NCBI RefSeq assembly: GCF_009707125.1
Contig: NZ_WLVL01000039.1
Location: 186,001 to 250,000, forward strand
Length of the DNA: 64,000 nucleotides
Source: Arsenicicoccus cauae
Lineage (GTDB): Bacteria > Actinomycetota > Actinomycetes > Actinomycetales > Dermatophilaceae
Direction: 5' to 3'
The notes under the pieces are model-generated. The model was not told the DNA's origin, made no database searches, and was given only the letters and a program-made list of their open reading frames with translations. Every line of letters begins with the position of its first letter. Within the stretch, counting starts at the first letter, position 1. A program made the translations under genes and the position numbers. Shown here in pieces: positions 56,576 to 64,000 of the stretch.

Positions 56576-56673
56576 GGGCTCGCCTCTCGGGACGGGGACG
56601 GGGATGGGGCGGGGCCAGCCTAGCGAGCACCGCCGCCGCGCCTGGCCGACGCCGCATCCCGAGATGCCTCGGG

Positions 56674-56679
56674 TAGTTT
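56674..56679 (+). promoter_or_regulatory. -10 element, glycosyltransferase (leaderless)
   Basis: TAGTTT, 6 nt before the GTG at 56686; no ribosome site. Confidence 0.5.
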
Positions 56680-56685
56680 CGACGG

Positions 56686-57987
56686 GTGCGCTACCTGCTG
56701 CTCGCCTGGGGATCTCGCGGGGACGTCCAGCCCTTCGTCGCGCTCGGGCTGGGGCTGCGCGCGGCCGGTCACGAGGTGACCGTCGCCGCGACCCTGGACT
56801 TCGAGGCGTGGATCCGCGAGCAGGGCCTCGGCTACACGGACTTCGGCGTGTCGGTCGCCGAGCTGTCCCGCACCGACCTCGGCCGCCGCTGGCTCGGCGG
56901 CACGTCTCGCACCGTCGTCGGCGAGCTGCGGATGATGCGCGAGGTCAGCACCCTGGCCGCCGACGTCGTCTCCACCACCCTGCTGCGTGCCGTGCCGGAC
57001 CACGACGTGCTGATCTCGAGCACGCTCACCTTCGAGGCGGGCTGGGCCCTCGCCCGCGCCACCGGGATCGGTCACGCCATCGCGCTGTTCGCGCCTGCGC
57101 TGCAGACCTCGCTCGGGTCGTCCTACGTGTATGCCGCCCTCCCCCGTCGCCACAGCGCCCTCAACCGGGTGCTGGGGGCGCTGACCTCCACGGCCGTCCA
57201 GCCCGTCGTCGCCCCGATCGCCGCCGAGCTGCGTCGTCGCCTCGGCGTGCGTCGACCCGGCCCGTTGCAGCTGCGCGAGGACATCCGGAGCACGCCGACG
57301 CTCCTGGCCGTCAGCCCGCACGTGGTGCCGCCGGCGCCGGACTGGCCCATGCCGGTGCAGGTCACCGGCTGGTGGACGCTGCCCGCCCACCCCGGCGACC
57401 CCCGCGACCCCGGCGGCCCCGGCGACCCCGGTCACCCCGGTCACCCCGGCGAGCCCGACCCCGCGCTGCTCGCCTTCGTCGAGGCCGGTCCGCCACCGGT
57501 CTACGTCGGCTTCGGGTCGATGAGCTCACCTGATCCTCGCGGGAGCTCGCGGCTCGTGGCCGACGCCTGCCGGGCCGCCGGGGTCCGTGCGGTCGTGCTG
57601 CGGGGCAACGCCGACCTGCACGTCACCGGCGACGGTGTCCTCACCATCGAGGGGGCCGCTCACGATCTGCTCTTTCCGCGTATGGCGGCCGTGGTCGGGC
57701 ACGGCGGGGCAGGCACGACCGGGGCGGCGTTCCGCGCGGGGGTGCCCCAGGTGGTCGTGCCGCACATGGGCGACCAGCCCTACTGGGGGCGGCGGGTCCA
57801 CGAGCTCGGGTGCGGGCCGGCGCCCGTCGCGCGGCGAGAGCTCACCGCGCAGCGGCTGGCGGACGGCATACGAGCGGCTCTGACACCCGGGTACGCCGGG
57901 GCCGCCCGCAGGCTCGGCGACCAGGTGCGCACCGAGGACGGGGTCGCGGCGGCGGTCGCCCACCTCGAGCGGACCTTTGCCCGCTGA
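56686..57987 (+). CDS. UGT-type glycosyltransferase
   Basis: A 433-residue GT-B enzyme of the GT1/sterol glucosyltransferase type. The N-terminus [20 protein letters not shown] and the C-terminal [21 protein letters not shown] followed by [16 protein letters not shown] (nucleotide-sugar site) are clear. The linker between domains holds about nine short proline-glycine repeats (GDP, DPG, HPG). Target is probably a lipid or small hydrophobic acceptor. The gene ends 1 bp before the convergent DUF5063 gene. Confidence 0.9.
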   Translation: MRYLLLAWGSRGDVQPFVALGLGLRAAGHEVTVAATLDFEAWIREQGLGYTDFGVSVAELSRTDLGRRWLGGTSRTVVGELRMMREVSTLAADVVSTTLLRAVPDHDVLISSTLTFEAGWALARATGIGHAIALFAPALQTSLGSSYVYAALPRRHSALNRVLGALTSTAVQPVVAPIAAELRRRLGVRRPGPLQLREDIRSTPTLLAVSPHVVPPAPDWPMPVQVTGWWTLPAHPGDPRDPGGPGDPGHPGHPGEPDPALLAFVEAGPPPVYVGFGSMSSPDPRGSSRLVADACRAAGVRAVVLRGNADLHVTGDGVLTIEGAAHDLLFPRMAAVVGHGGAGTTGAAFRAGVPQVVVPHMGDQPYWGRRVHELGCGPAPVARRELTAQRLADGIRAALTPGYAGAARRLGDQVRTEDGVAAAVAHLERTFAR

Positions 57988-57988
57988 C

Positions 57989-58558
57989 TCAGGTGTGCAG
58001 CGCCTCGAACTGCGCCTCGGCCACGGTCTCCTGGTCGGCATCCAGGCGGATGTGGGACAGCACGGACTGCAGGACGCGCAGCGCTGACGCGGCGCGGTCG
58101 CCCCAGGAGGACAGGTAGGAGAACTGCCACCACCACAACGCCTCGACCGGCCGCCCTGCCTCGTGGTGCTGCAGGCCGTGGACCAGGTCGACGACGATGG
58201 AGGCCAGGTCGTTGGACAGGGAGCCTGCCGTGAGCTCCCCCGAGGTGACGGGGTCGACGACGTCGGCATACTCGTCCAGGCCCTCGAACAACCGGGCCAG
58301 GCCCTCGCGGACCGGGTCCGTGTCGACGTCCGGACCAGGGTCGGGCTCGAACTTCTCGTCCAGGACGACGTCCTGGATGGCCCCGAGGCGCGCGCCCGTC
58401 AGGAGCACCTGTGACAGACCCAGCAGCAGGAACGGGATGGCCGAGTCGGGGGCGTCGCCCCGGGCCACGTCGGTCACGATGTCGCAGAAGGCGCGCACGT
58501 CCTCAGCGGTCTGGCTCTCCACCGCAGCCAGGTCGTCCGCGATCGTCCGGTCAGACAT
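57989..58558 (-). CDS. DUF5063 domain-containing protein
   Basis: A 189-residue helical protein. The motifs [32 protein letters not shown] and [23 protein letters not shown] are those of DUF5063, an actinobacterial family nearly always found after recR. Function unknown. The ATG overlaps the recR stop by 8 nt, with GGAGGATGCTC as ribosome site inside recR, so the two are coupled. Confidence 0.88.
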   Translation of the reverse strand: MSDRTIADDLAAVESQTAEDVRAFCDIVTDVARGDAPDSAIPFLLLGLSQVLLTGARLGAIQDVVLDEKFEPDPGPDVDTDPVREGLARLFEGLDEYADVVDPVTSGELTAGSLSNDLASIVVDLVHGLQHHEAGRPVEALWWWQFSYLSSWGDRAASALRVLQSVLSHIRLDADQETVAEAQFEALHT

Positions 58559-59150
58559 TGAGCATCCTCCTGCCCTCGAACGCCCTCCCGAGCGTGACTT
58601 CGTCTGCGTACTCCAAGTCTCCACCCACCGGCAGCCCGCTCGCGAGGCGGCTCACCCGCAGCCCCAGCGGCCCGAGGAGGCGCGCGAGATAGCTCGCGGT
58701 GGCCTCGCCCTCGAGGTTGGGGTCCGTGGCGATGATGATCTCGGTGATCTCGGTGCTGCCGAGCCGGGCCATCAGCTCGGTGATGCGCAGGTCGTCCGGG
58801 CCGATGCCGTCGATCGGGCTGATCGCGCCGCCGAGCACGTGGTAGCGACCCCGGAACTCGCGCGTCCGCTCGATGGCCACGACGTCCTTGGGCTCCTCGA
58901 CCACGCAGATCAGGCCCGGGTCACGCCGCGGGTCCTGGCAGATGCGGCACTGCTCGGCCTCGGCGACGTTGCCGCACACCACGCAGAACCGCACCTTGGC
59001 CTTGACCTGGTTGAGCGCCTCCACGAGCCGGCTCACATCGGCCTGATCGGCCTGCAGGATGTGGAACGCGATGCGCTGCGCACTCTTGGGACCGACCCCG
59101 GGAAGTCTCCCGAGCTCGTCGATCAGGTCTTGGACAGCGCCTTCATACAC
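58551..59150 (-). CDS. recR: Recombination protein RecR
   Basis: A 199-residue protein, the family's exact usual length. The helix-hairpin-helix is [20 protein letters not shown]; the zinc finger [16 protein letters not shown]; and the Toprim domain begins [10 protein letters not shown]. It acts with RecO/RecF to load RecA at gaps. The GTG at 59150 has TAGGCT 7 nt upstream. The usual upstream neighbour ybaB is missing. Confidence 0.96.
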   Translation of the reverse strand: MYEGAVQDLIDELGRLPGVGPKSAQRIAFHILQADQADVSRLVEALNQVKAKVRFCVVCGNVAEAEQCRICQDPRRDPGLICVVEEPKDVVAIERTREFRGRYHVLGGAISPIDGIGPDDLRITELMARLGSTEITEIIIATDPNLEGEATASYLARLLGPLGLRVSRLASGLPVGGDLEYADEVTLGRAFEGRRMLNV

Positions 59151-59157
59151 AACCGCG

Positions 59158-59163
59158 AGCCTA
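59158..59163 (-). promoter_or_regulatory. -10 element, recR (leaderless)
   Basis: TAGGCT on the minus strand, 7 nt before the GTG of recR. Confidence 0.5.
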
Positions 59164-59257
59164 TGCCCTGGCGCCGACAAACCCCGTCGTGCCGGGCGTC
59201 CGGGTCAGGGCGGACGTCGACTGGTGCGACGGCGGTGGGTCGGGGATGGTGGACGGT

Positions 59258-60082
59258 ATGACGACCGCCGCCGCCTCGCGCCCCATCCGCATCGGGCTCC
59301 AGCTCCAGCCGCAGCACGCCACCTACGCCCAGCTCCGCGACGCCGTCAGTCGGGCCGAGGACCTGGGCGTGGACATCGTCTACAACTGGGACCACTTCTA
59401 TCCGCTGAACGGCGACCCGGACGGCGCGCACTTCGAGTGCTGGACGCTGCTCGCCGCGTGGGCCGAGCAGACGACCCGGGTGCAGCTGGCGCCCCTGGTC
59501 ACGTGCAACAGCTATCGCAACCCCGACCTGCTCGCCGACATGGCCCGCACAGTCGACCACATCAGCGGCGGCCGGCTGATCCTCGGCATCGGGTCGGGGT
59601 GGTTCGAGCGCGACTACGACGCGTACGGCTACGAGTTCGGCACCGCCGGCTCTCGCCTGGACGACCTCGCCGCGTCGATGCCGCGCATCAAGGCCCGGTG
59701 GGCCGCGCTCAACCCGCAGCCCACGCGCGACATCCCCGTGCTGATCGGCGGCGGTGGCGAGCGCAAGACACTGCGGATCGTGGCGCAGCACGCCGACATC
59801 TGGCACACCTTCGCGACGGGCGAGGAGCTTGGGCACAAGGCCTCGGTGCTGCGGGACCACTGCGCCGCGGTCGGGCGGGACCCCGCCGAGATCGAGATGT
59901 CGGTCGGCGTCGGCGGCCGCGGGCGCGACGCGCGGCAGCCGGAGGCACCGGAGGTGGAGGGCACGCCGCTGCTCGAGATGGGCGCGACGACGTTCACGAT
60001 GGGTGTGAGCGGGCCGGACTACCCGATGGAGCACGTGGAGCCGTGGCTGCGGTGGCGCGACGAGCTCAACGCCTCCCGCTGA
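59258..60082 (+). CDS. LLM-class F420-dependent oxidoreductase
   Basis: A 274-residue luciferase-like TIM barrel. IRIGLQLQPQHATYAQLRDA, VDIVYNWDHFYPL, TTRVQLAPLVTCNSYRNPDL and LILGIGSGWFERDYDAYGY are typical of the F420-linked group. fbiC, which makes the F420 chromophore, lies 4 kb away, so the cofactor is available. Substrate unknown. The gene is divergent from recR and sits where ybaB is usually found. The ATG at 59258 follows GATGGT by 7 nt. Confidence 0.86.
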   Translation: MTTAAASRPIRIGLQLQPQHATYAQLRDAVSRAEDLGVDIVYNWDHFYPLNGDPDGAHFECWTLLAAWAEQTTRVQLAPLVTCNSYRNPDLLADMARTVDHISGGRLILGIGSGWFERDYDAYGYEFGTAGSRLDDLAASMPRIKARWAALNPQPTRDIPVLIGGGGERKTLRIVAQHADIWHTFATGEELGHKASVLRDHCAAVGRDPAEIEMSVGVGGRGRDARQPEAPEVEGTPLLEMGATTFTMGVSGPDYPMEHVEPWLRWRDELNASR

Positions 60083-60152
60083 CCGCACGACTGACCGCAC
60101 CCGCCGACATACGTGTGCTCCCAGCTCACGGACGCCGGCCGGAGCGGACGCC

Positions 60153-60821
60153 TCAGGCCTGGGCGGAGCGGTCGTTGGTCGTGCCCGCGAGCTCCTGGCC
60201 GGTCAGCTCGTGGATCGCGGCCATCACCTCGTCCGTGACCTGGCGGCGGGCCTTGGCGGCGGGGATGCCGTCGAAGCGCCCGGCCACCTCGATGGGGGTG
60301 CCGAACCTCACGGTGACCTTGGCGATCCGGGGCCAGCGCGCGCCGACGGGTTGGATGTCGGGCGTGCCGATCAGACCGACCGGCACGATCGGGCAGCCCG
60401 CCTGCAGCGCGAGCCAGGCCGCTCCCGTCTTGCCCTTGTAGAGCCGGCCGTCGCGCGATCGGGTGCCCTCCGGATAGATGCCGGTGGCGCCGCCGCGACG
60501 CAGGACCTCCAGCTGCGCCTCGAGCGACTGCTGCGCGGCGCGGGAGGAGTCGCGGTCGACCGGGATGGCACCGACGGCCTCGAACATCTCGCGACGGATC
60601 GCGCCCACGACGCCCGTGCCCGTGAAGTACTCCGCCTTGGCGAGGAAGGCGACCTGGCGCGGAGCCGCCAGCGGGATCACGAAGCTGTCGATGAACGACA
60701 GGTGGTTGCTCGCCAGGATCACCGGCCCGCGCCGGGGGACGTTGTCCATGCCCTCGATGCGCGGCCGATAGATCGCGTGGGTCACCGGCTTGAGCACCGA
60801 GTGGACGAGTCGGTAGAACAT
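60153..60821 (-). CDS. plsC: 1-acyl-glycerol-3-phosphate acyltransferase (PlsC family)
   Basis: A 222-residue acyltransferase. The HX4D motif is SNHLSFIDSFV (His40-Asp45), the FxxR-like block is REMFEAVGAIPVDR, and the substrate motif is IYPEGTRSRDGRL near residue 122. It should acylate lysophosphatidic acid at the membrane. No clear membrane helix is seen except a weak N-terminal one. GAGGG is near the ATG. It follows dnaX by 119 bp. Confidence 0.92.
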   Translation of the reverse strand: MFYRLVHSVLKPVTHAIYRPRIEGMDNVPRRGPVILASNHLSFIDSFVIPLAAPRQVAFLAKAEYFTGTGVVGAIRREMFEAVGAIPVDRDSSRAAQQSLEAQLEVLRRGGATGIYPEGTRSRDGRLYKGKTGAAWLALQAGCPIVPVGLIGTPDIQPVGARWPRIAKVTVRFGTPIEVAGRFDGIPAAKARRQVTDEVMAAIHELTGQELAGTTNDRSAQA

Positions 60822-60860
60822 GGACCCTCGCAGTCGACGGAACGGGCGTGCGGGGCGAGC

Positions 60861-60938
60861 CTAGCGGTCCTTGACGTGGCGGTAGGTCCCCTGGCGCGCC
60901 CCGCGTCCGTATGCCGGTCCCACCGCCTCGGTGGGCAC
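60861..60938 (-). CDS. Candidate 25-aa reading frame between dnaX and plsC
   Basis: A GTG-initiated frame of 25 codons begins 2 nt after the dnaX stop with GGAG about 8 nt upstream. Its product ends GTYRHVKDR. It could be a translationally coupled microprotein, or chance; no family is recognised. Confidence 0.25.
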   Translation of the reverse strand: MPTEAVGPAYGRGARQGTYRHVKDR

Positions 60939-60940
60939 CG

Positions 60941-63469
60941 TCAGGGGCTCCGATCCTCGATGACCTTGCCGCCGAGGATGCTGGCGATGACCGCCGGCCC
61001 GGCGGCACCTCCGTCCACGCTCTCGTCATCGGTGCTGACGTCGTCGTCGGAGACCCGGCGAACCTGGCGCCCCTGGGCCTGGCGCCCCTCCTGCGCCGCC
61101 GCTCGACGCATCGCCCGCTGGTAGGGCGACAACGACGCCTCGTCCACGGGCACCGACTCGGGATCCACGGGCTCGTCCTCGTCGCGTGGGCCGTCCGCGG
61201 CGTGCGACGCCGCGCCGGGCCCGTCGGAGGTCTCGGCCTGACCGCGCCTCACCGCGTCGGCTTCCCCTGCCGGCGCAGAGGTCTGTCCCTCCGACGACCG
61301 GTCCGTGCGGGGCTCCGCTGCGGTGGACGGCGTCGTCGGCTGGCTGGGCGCCGCCCAGTCGGGCGCCGGCGCGCCGGCGGCCCAGCCACCGGAGCCGTCG
61401 TCGGTGCTGCGGGAGGGCGCTCCCCCCATGCCCATGGCCTCCCGCATCGACGCGGACGGGTCAGGGGCGGAGCCTGGGGCCGACGCGCCCGGAGCGGGCG
61501 GCGTTGACGGGGTTGTTGGGGTTGACGGATCGGACTGCCGCGGGGCTGCCGGCGGGCGTGTGGGCGGGACGGCACCGTGGCCACCGGCCGCGTGGGACGC
61601 GAGCGGCACCCCCTCGACCTGGGCGTCGACGCCGATCACGTCGATCAGCGCCTGACGCACGACCTCGGCGTGCACCTTGCTCGTCGCGAACCGTTGCGCG
61701 ACACCGGGGTTGTTGATGCCGAGCACGACGCGACGGCCGTCGAACTCCATGATCTGGGCGTGCTCGGACAGCATCGTCCAGGTCACGCGCTTGTCCTTGA
61801 AGACGGCGGCCAGCACGTCGGGCCAGGCGCGCCGCAGCATGTCGGCGTCGACCCCGCCGGGGGACTGCGGGGGGCGCTGCGGCTGCGCCGCCGCAGGACG
61901 GCTCTCCCGCACCTGCTTCTGCTGCAGCGCCTCACGCTCCTGCGCCGAGACGCCGGCGCTGCGGGGCACGTCCCCCGAGGCAGCCGGCGCGGGCATCGGC
62001 ACGTCGCTGACCCTGGAGGCGTCCGCCGCGACCTGCTGGCGCACCTCCTCCCCCCGCTCGGCCACAGGGGACGGGGACGGGGTGGTGGACGACGCGGTGG
62101 TGGACGACGCGGTGGTGGACGACGGTGAGGGGGACGACGGGGGGGACGCGGCGGCCACCGCTGCCTCCGCGGGCGCCGACGCCTCGGGGGCCTCGGGGGG
62201 ACGCCGTGCGGCGGCCCGCGCGGCGTCGGCGCCGGTGAGACCACCCTGGCGCGCACCGGGAACCTCGCGCAGGTCGGCGACCGGCCCGGCGGACGTGGGG
62301 TGGCCTGCGCCGAGCTCCATGCGGCGCTCGAGCCGGTCGATGCGGGCGGCATACCCCTGCTCGCCGGCGGCCCCGGGCAGCAGCAGCCGGGCGCAGATGA
62401 GCTCGAGCTGCAGGCGGGGGGAGGTGGCCCCCGTCATCTCGGTGAGGCCGGTGTTGACGACGTCGGCCGCGCGGGACAGGGCGCCGGCCCCGAAGCCGGC
62501 CGCCTGAGAGCGCATCCGCTCGAGCTGGTCCTCGGGCACCCCTCGCAGGACCGCGGCGGCGCCCTCGTCCGTGGCGAGGACGATGATCAGGTCGCGCAGC
62601 CGTTCGAGCAGGTCCTCCAGGAAGCGGCGCGGGTCCTGGCCCGACTCGATGACCTTGTCGATCTGGCGAAACACCGCGGCACCGTCGGCGGCGGCCAGCG
62701 CGTCCACCGTCGCGTCGAGCAGCTCCACCTCGGTGAAGCCGAGCAGCGCCGCCGCCCGCTCGTAGGTCAGCCCCTCCTCGCCGGCCCCCGCCATGAGCTG
62801 GTCGAGCACGGACAGCGAGTCACGCACCGAGCCACCACCCGCGCGCACGACGAAGGACAGCACCCCCTGCGCCACCTGCACGCCCTCGGCGTCGCACAGC
62901 TCCTGCAGGTACTCCGTCAGCCGGGCGGGCGGCACGAGCCGGAAGGGGTAGTGGTGGGTCCGCGATCGGATCGTGCCGATCACCTTGTCCGGCTCGGTGG
63001 TCGCGAAGACGAACTTCACGTGCTCGGGCGGCTCCTCGACGATCTTGAGCAACGCGTTGAAGCCCTGCGGCGTCACCATGTGCGCCTCGTCGATGATGTA
63101 GACCTTGTAGCGCGACCGGGCCGGGCCGTAGGACGCCTTCTCCCGCAGGTCACGGGCGTCGTCGACACCACCGTGGCTCGCCGCGTCGATCTCGATCACG
63201 TCCACCGACCCCGCGCCACCGCGCGCCAGGGCCACGCACGACTCGCACGTGCCGCAGGGGGTGTCGGTCGGACCCTGCTCGCAGTTGAGGCAACGGGCGA
63301 GGATGCGGGCGGAGGTCGTCTTGCCGCAGCCTCGCGGACCGCTGAACAGGTAGGCGTGGCTGGCTCTCCCCGATCGCAGGGCCTGCATTAGGGGCTCGGT
63401 CACGTGCTCCTGCCCGATGACGTCGGCGAACGTCTCGGGGCGGTAGCGGCGGTAGAGGGCTGTGCTCAC
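60941..63469 (-). CDS. dnaX: DNA polymerase III subunits gamma and tau
   Basis: An 842-residue clamp-loader ATPase. LYRRYRPETFADVIGQEHV opens the family; SGPRGCGKTTSARILARCLN is Walker A; the zinc ligands are in CLNCEQG and CGTCESC; the Walker B region IIDEAHMVT and a sensor 1 FATTEPDKV follow. Domain III ends near residue 360; a Ser/Thr/Pro/Ala-rich linker with a repeated STTAS unit (DNA 62083-62125) leads to a tau-type C-terminus. GTG at 63469 has TAGGGT 7 nt upstream. It lies downstream of the SRP RNA. Confidence 0.95.
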   Translation of the reverse strand: MSTALYRRYRPETFADVIGQEHVTEPLMQALRSGRASHAYLFSGPRGCGKTTSARILARCLNCEQGPTDTPCGTCESCVALARGGAGSVDVIEIDAASHGGVDDARDLREKASYGPARSRYKVYIIDEAHMVTPQGFNALLKIVEEPPEHVKFVFATTEPDKVIGTIRSRTHHYPFRLVPPARLTEYLQELCDAEGVQVAQGVLSFVVRAGGGSVRDSLSVLDQLMAGAGEEGLTYERAAALLGFTEVELLDATVDALAAADGAAVFRQIDKVIESGQDPRRFLEDLLERLRDLIIVLATDEGAAAVLRGVPEDQLERMRSQAAGFGAGALSRAADVVNTGLTEMTGATSPRLQLELICARLLLPGAAGEQGYAARIDRLERRMELGAGHPTSAGPVADLREVPGARQGGLTGADAARAAARRPPEAPEASAPAEAAVAAASPPSSPSPSSTTASSTTASSTTPSPSPVAERGEEVRQQVAADASRVSDVPMPAPAASGDVPRSAGVSAQEREALQQKQVRESRPAAAQPQRPPQSPGGVDADMLRRAWPDVLAAVFKDKRVTWTMLSEHAQIMEFDGRRVVLGINNPGVAQRFATSKVHAEVVRQALIDVIGVDAQVEGVPLASHAAGGHGAVPPTRPPAAPRQSDPSTPTTPSTPPAPGASAPGSAPDPSASMREAMGMGGAPSRSTDDGSGGWAAGAPAPDWAAPSQPTTPSTAAEPRTDRSSEGQTSAPAGEADAVRRGQAETSDGPGAASHAADGPRDEDEPVDPESVPVDEASLSPYQRAMRRAAAQEGRQAQGRQVRRVSDDDVSTDDESVDGGAAGPAVIASILGGKVIEDRSP

Positions 63470-63476
63470 GGCCACG

Positions 63477-63482
63477 ACCCTA
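63477..63482 (-). promoter_or_regulatory. -10 element, dnaX (leaderless)
   Basis: TAGGGT on the minus strand, 7 nt before the GTG at 63469; it sets the start at this GTG rather than the GTG two codons upstream. Confidence 0.5.
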
Positions 63483-63560
63483 GTCGTCGCCTCTGACAAG
63501 GGGTATGCCGTCACGCCGGCCTGGGGCGGCCGGACCGGCATACGCGCTGGTCCGCACCCG

Positions 63561-63596
63561 GGGGGGACGGCAGGCGGGGGGGACGGCAGGCGGGGA
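63561..63596 (+). repeat. Short tandem repeat
   Basis: GGGGGGACGGCAGGCG occurs twice in a row, about 12 bp past the 3' end of the SRP RNA gene. Confidence 0.7.
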
Positions 63597-63607
63597 GAGC
63601 AGACGAA

Positions 63608-63696
63608 GACCCCCCGCGCACCTGGAAGAGCTCTCTTGCCCTTGCTGCATTCCTGCCCTGGGGGAGTTGGGAGAGGTACCACCACGCGGGGGGCCG
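63608..63696 (-). ncRNA. ffs: Small signal recognition particle RNA (4.5S)
   Basis: On the minus strand the apical loop reads CAGGGCAGGAATGCAGCAAG, the conserved SRP core of the GC-rich actinobacterial form. The 5' GGCCCCCCGCG end pairs with the 3' CGCGGGGGGTC end to make one long hairpin. It binds Ffh for co-translational targeting. The position just upstream of dnaX is the usual one. Ends are estimated from the pairing. Confidence 0.85.
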
Positions 63697-63803
63697 ACCC
63701 TCATGCTAGTCCAGCCCCCGCCCGCTCAACCAATCCCGGACCAGTCCCGGCTCGCGAGCGCTGCTCCCCCGGACACGGGATGGGGTCTGTCGGCACCCCG
63801 ACG

Positions 63804-63809
63804 TAGCGT
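63804..63809 (+). promoter_or_regulatory. -10 element, fbiC (leaderless or short leader)
   Basis: TAGCGT, 7 nt before the ATG at 63817. GGTGGG between them could also act as a ribosome site. Confidence 0.45.
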
Positions 63810-63816
63810 GGTGGGC

Positions 63817-64000
63817 ATGACGGACGACGGCAGGTCCAGCAACGCGATGCGACGAGCGCTGGCGCGGGCGCGGGACGGCAAGGCGCTGGACCCGGCCGAG
63901 GCGGAGGTGCTGCTCGGGGCTCGCGGCGCCGACCTGGAGTCGCTGTGCGTAGCGGCGAGCCGGGTGCGCGACGCCGCCATGGTCCAGGCCGGGCGCCCCG
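63817..64000 (+). CDS. fbiC: FO synthase FbiC, N-terminal end (partial)
   Basis: The first 61 codons of a gene running off the window. NAMRRALARARDGKALDPAEAEVLLGARGADLESLCVAASRVRDA matches the N-terminal helix region of CofG/FbiC radical-SAM FO synthases, before the first CxxxCxxC cluster. FbiC fuses CofG and CofH and makes the deazaflavin core of F420 from a ribitylaminouracil and tyrosine. The call rests on the N-terminus only. Confidence 0.72.
   Translation, partial: MTDDGRSSNAMRRALARARDGKALDPAEAEVLLGARGADLESLCVAASRVRDAAMVQAGRP

Overview
The window is a very GC-rich, gene-dense bacterial chromosome segment, carrying about 57 protein genes, one tRNA and one small SRP RNA. Gene content points to an actinobacterium: a WhiB protein, a Crp regulator of mycobacterial type, a MarP-like protease, F420 biosynthesis and F420-type oxidoreductases, a holin-X family protein, and a dnaX gene preceded by the small SRP RNA. 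The best guess is Micrococcales (Intrasporangiaceae/Dermatophilaceae-like); this is inferred from gene families, not from a database match. No insertion sequence, prophage or CRISPR array is visible.

Layout. 1-3 kb: tail of an FAD oxidase, then a leftward operon of two CoA-ester lyases and a dienelactone hydrolase. 3-8.3 kb: a DsbA/CcdA thiol-redox pair, a LytR_C protein, a WD40-like protein, an SRPBCC protein, a lipoprotein and a phosphatase. 8.3-13.8 kb: an XRE regulator, AzlCD amino-acid exporter, an MFS transporter, and a TelA toxic-anion locus. 14-33.8 kb: acs, nhaA, holin-X protein, EphE-like hydrolase, MarP, CoA-Nudix, nth, crp, MBL/Nudix/RidA/DUF4177, paired ArsA/Get3 ATPases, whiB, class A PBP and metallophosphoesterase. 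This block follows the order of Mycobacterium tuberculosis Rv3667-Rv3683 and joins acid and redox stress sensing with cell-wall synthesis.

33.9-44.4 kb: tRNA-Pro(CGG), a ferredoxin-reductase-like flavoprotein, pirin, flavohemoglobin, and a DUF559/AbiEi-type gene enclosed by two related palindromic repeats (the most unusual locus here). Then come an amidohydrolase, glmS and an NAD(P)-binding protein. 44.5-54.1 kb: a nuclease-exonuclease-helicase fusion, mannitol PTS, a divergent pair of citrate synthases (one fused to a DNA-binding domain) and a luciferase-like oxidoreductase. 54.2-64 kb: asd-lysC, a UGT-type glycosyltransferase, DUF5063, recR, an F420-type oxidoreductase, plsC, dnaX, SRP RNA and the start of fbiC.

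Three features run across the window. Many genes have a TANNNT element six or seven bases before the start codon, which implies leaderless mRNAs. The word GKCATAC/GTATGMC occurs far more often than base composition predicts. Long-stem hairpins and small repeat families sit in the 3' intergenic gaps.
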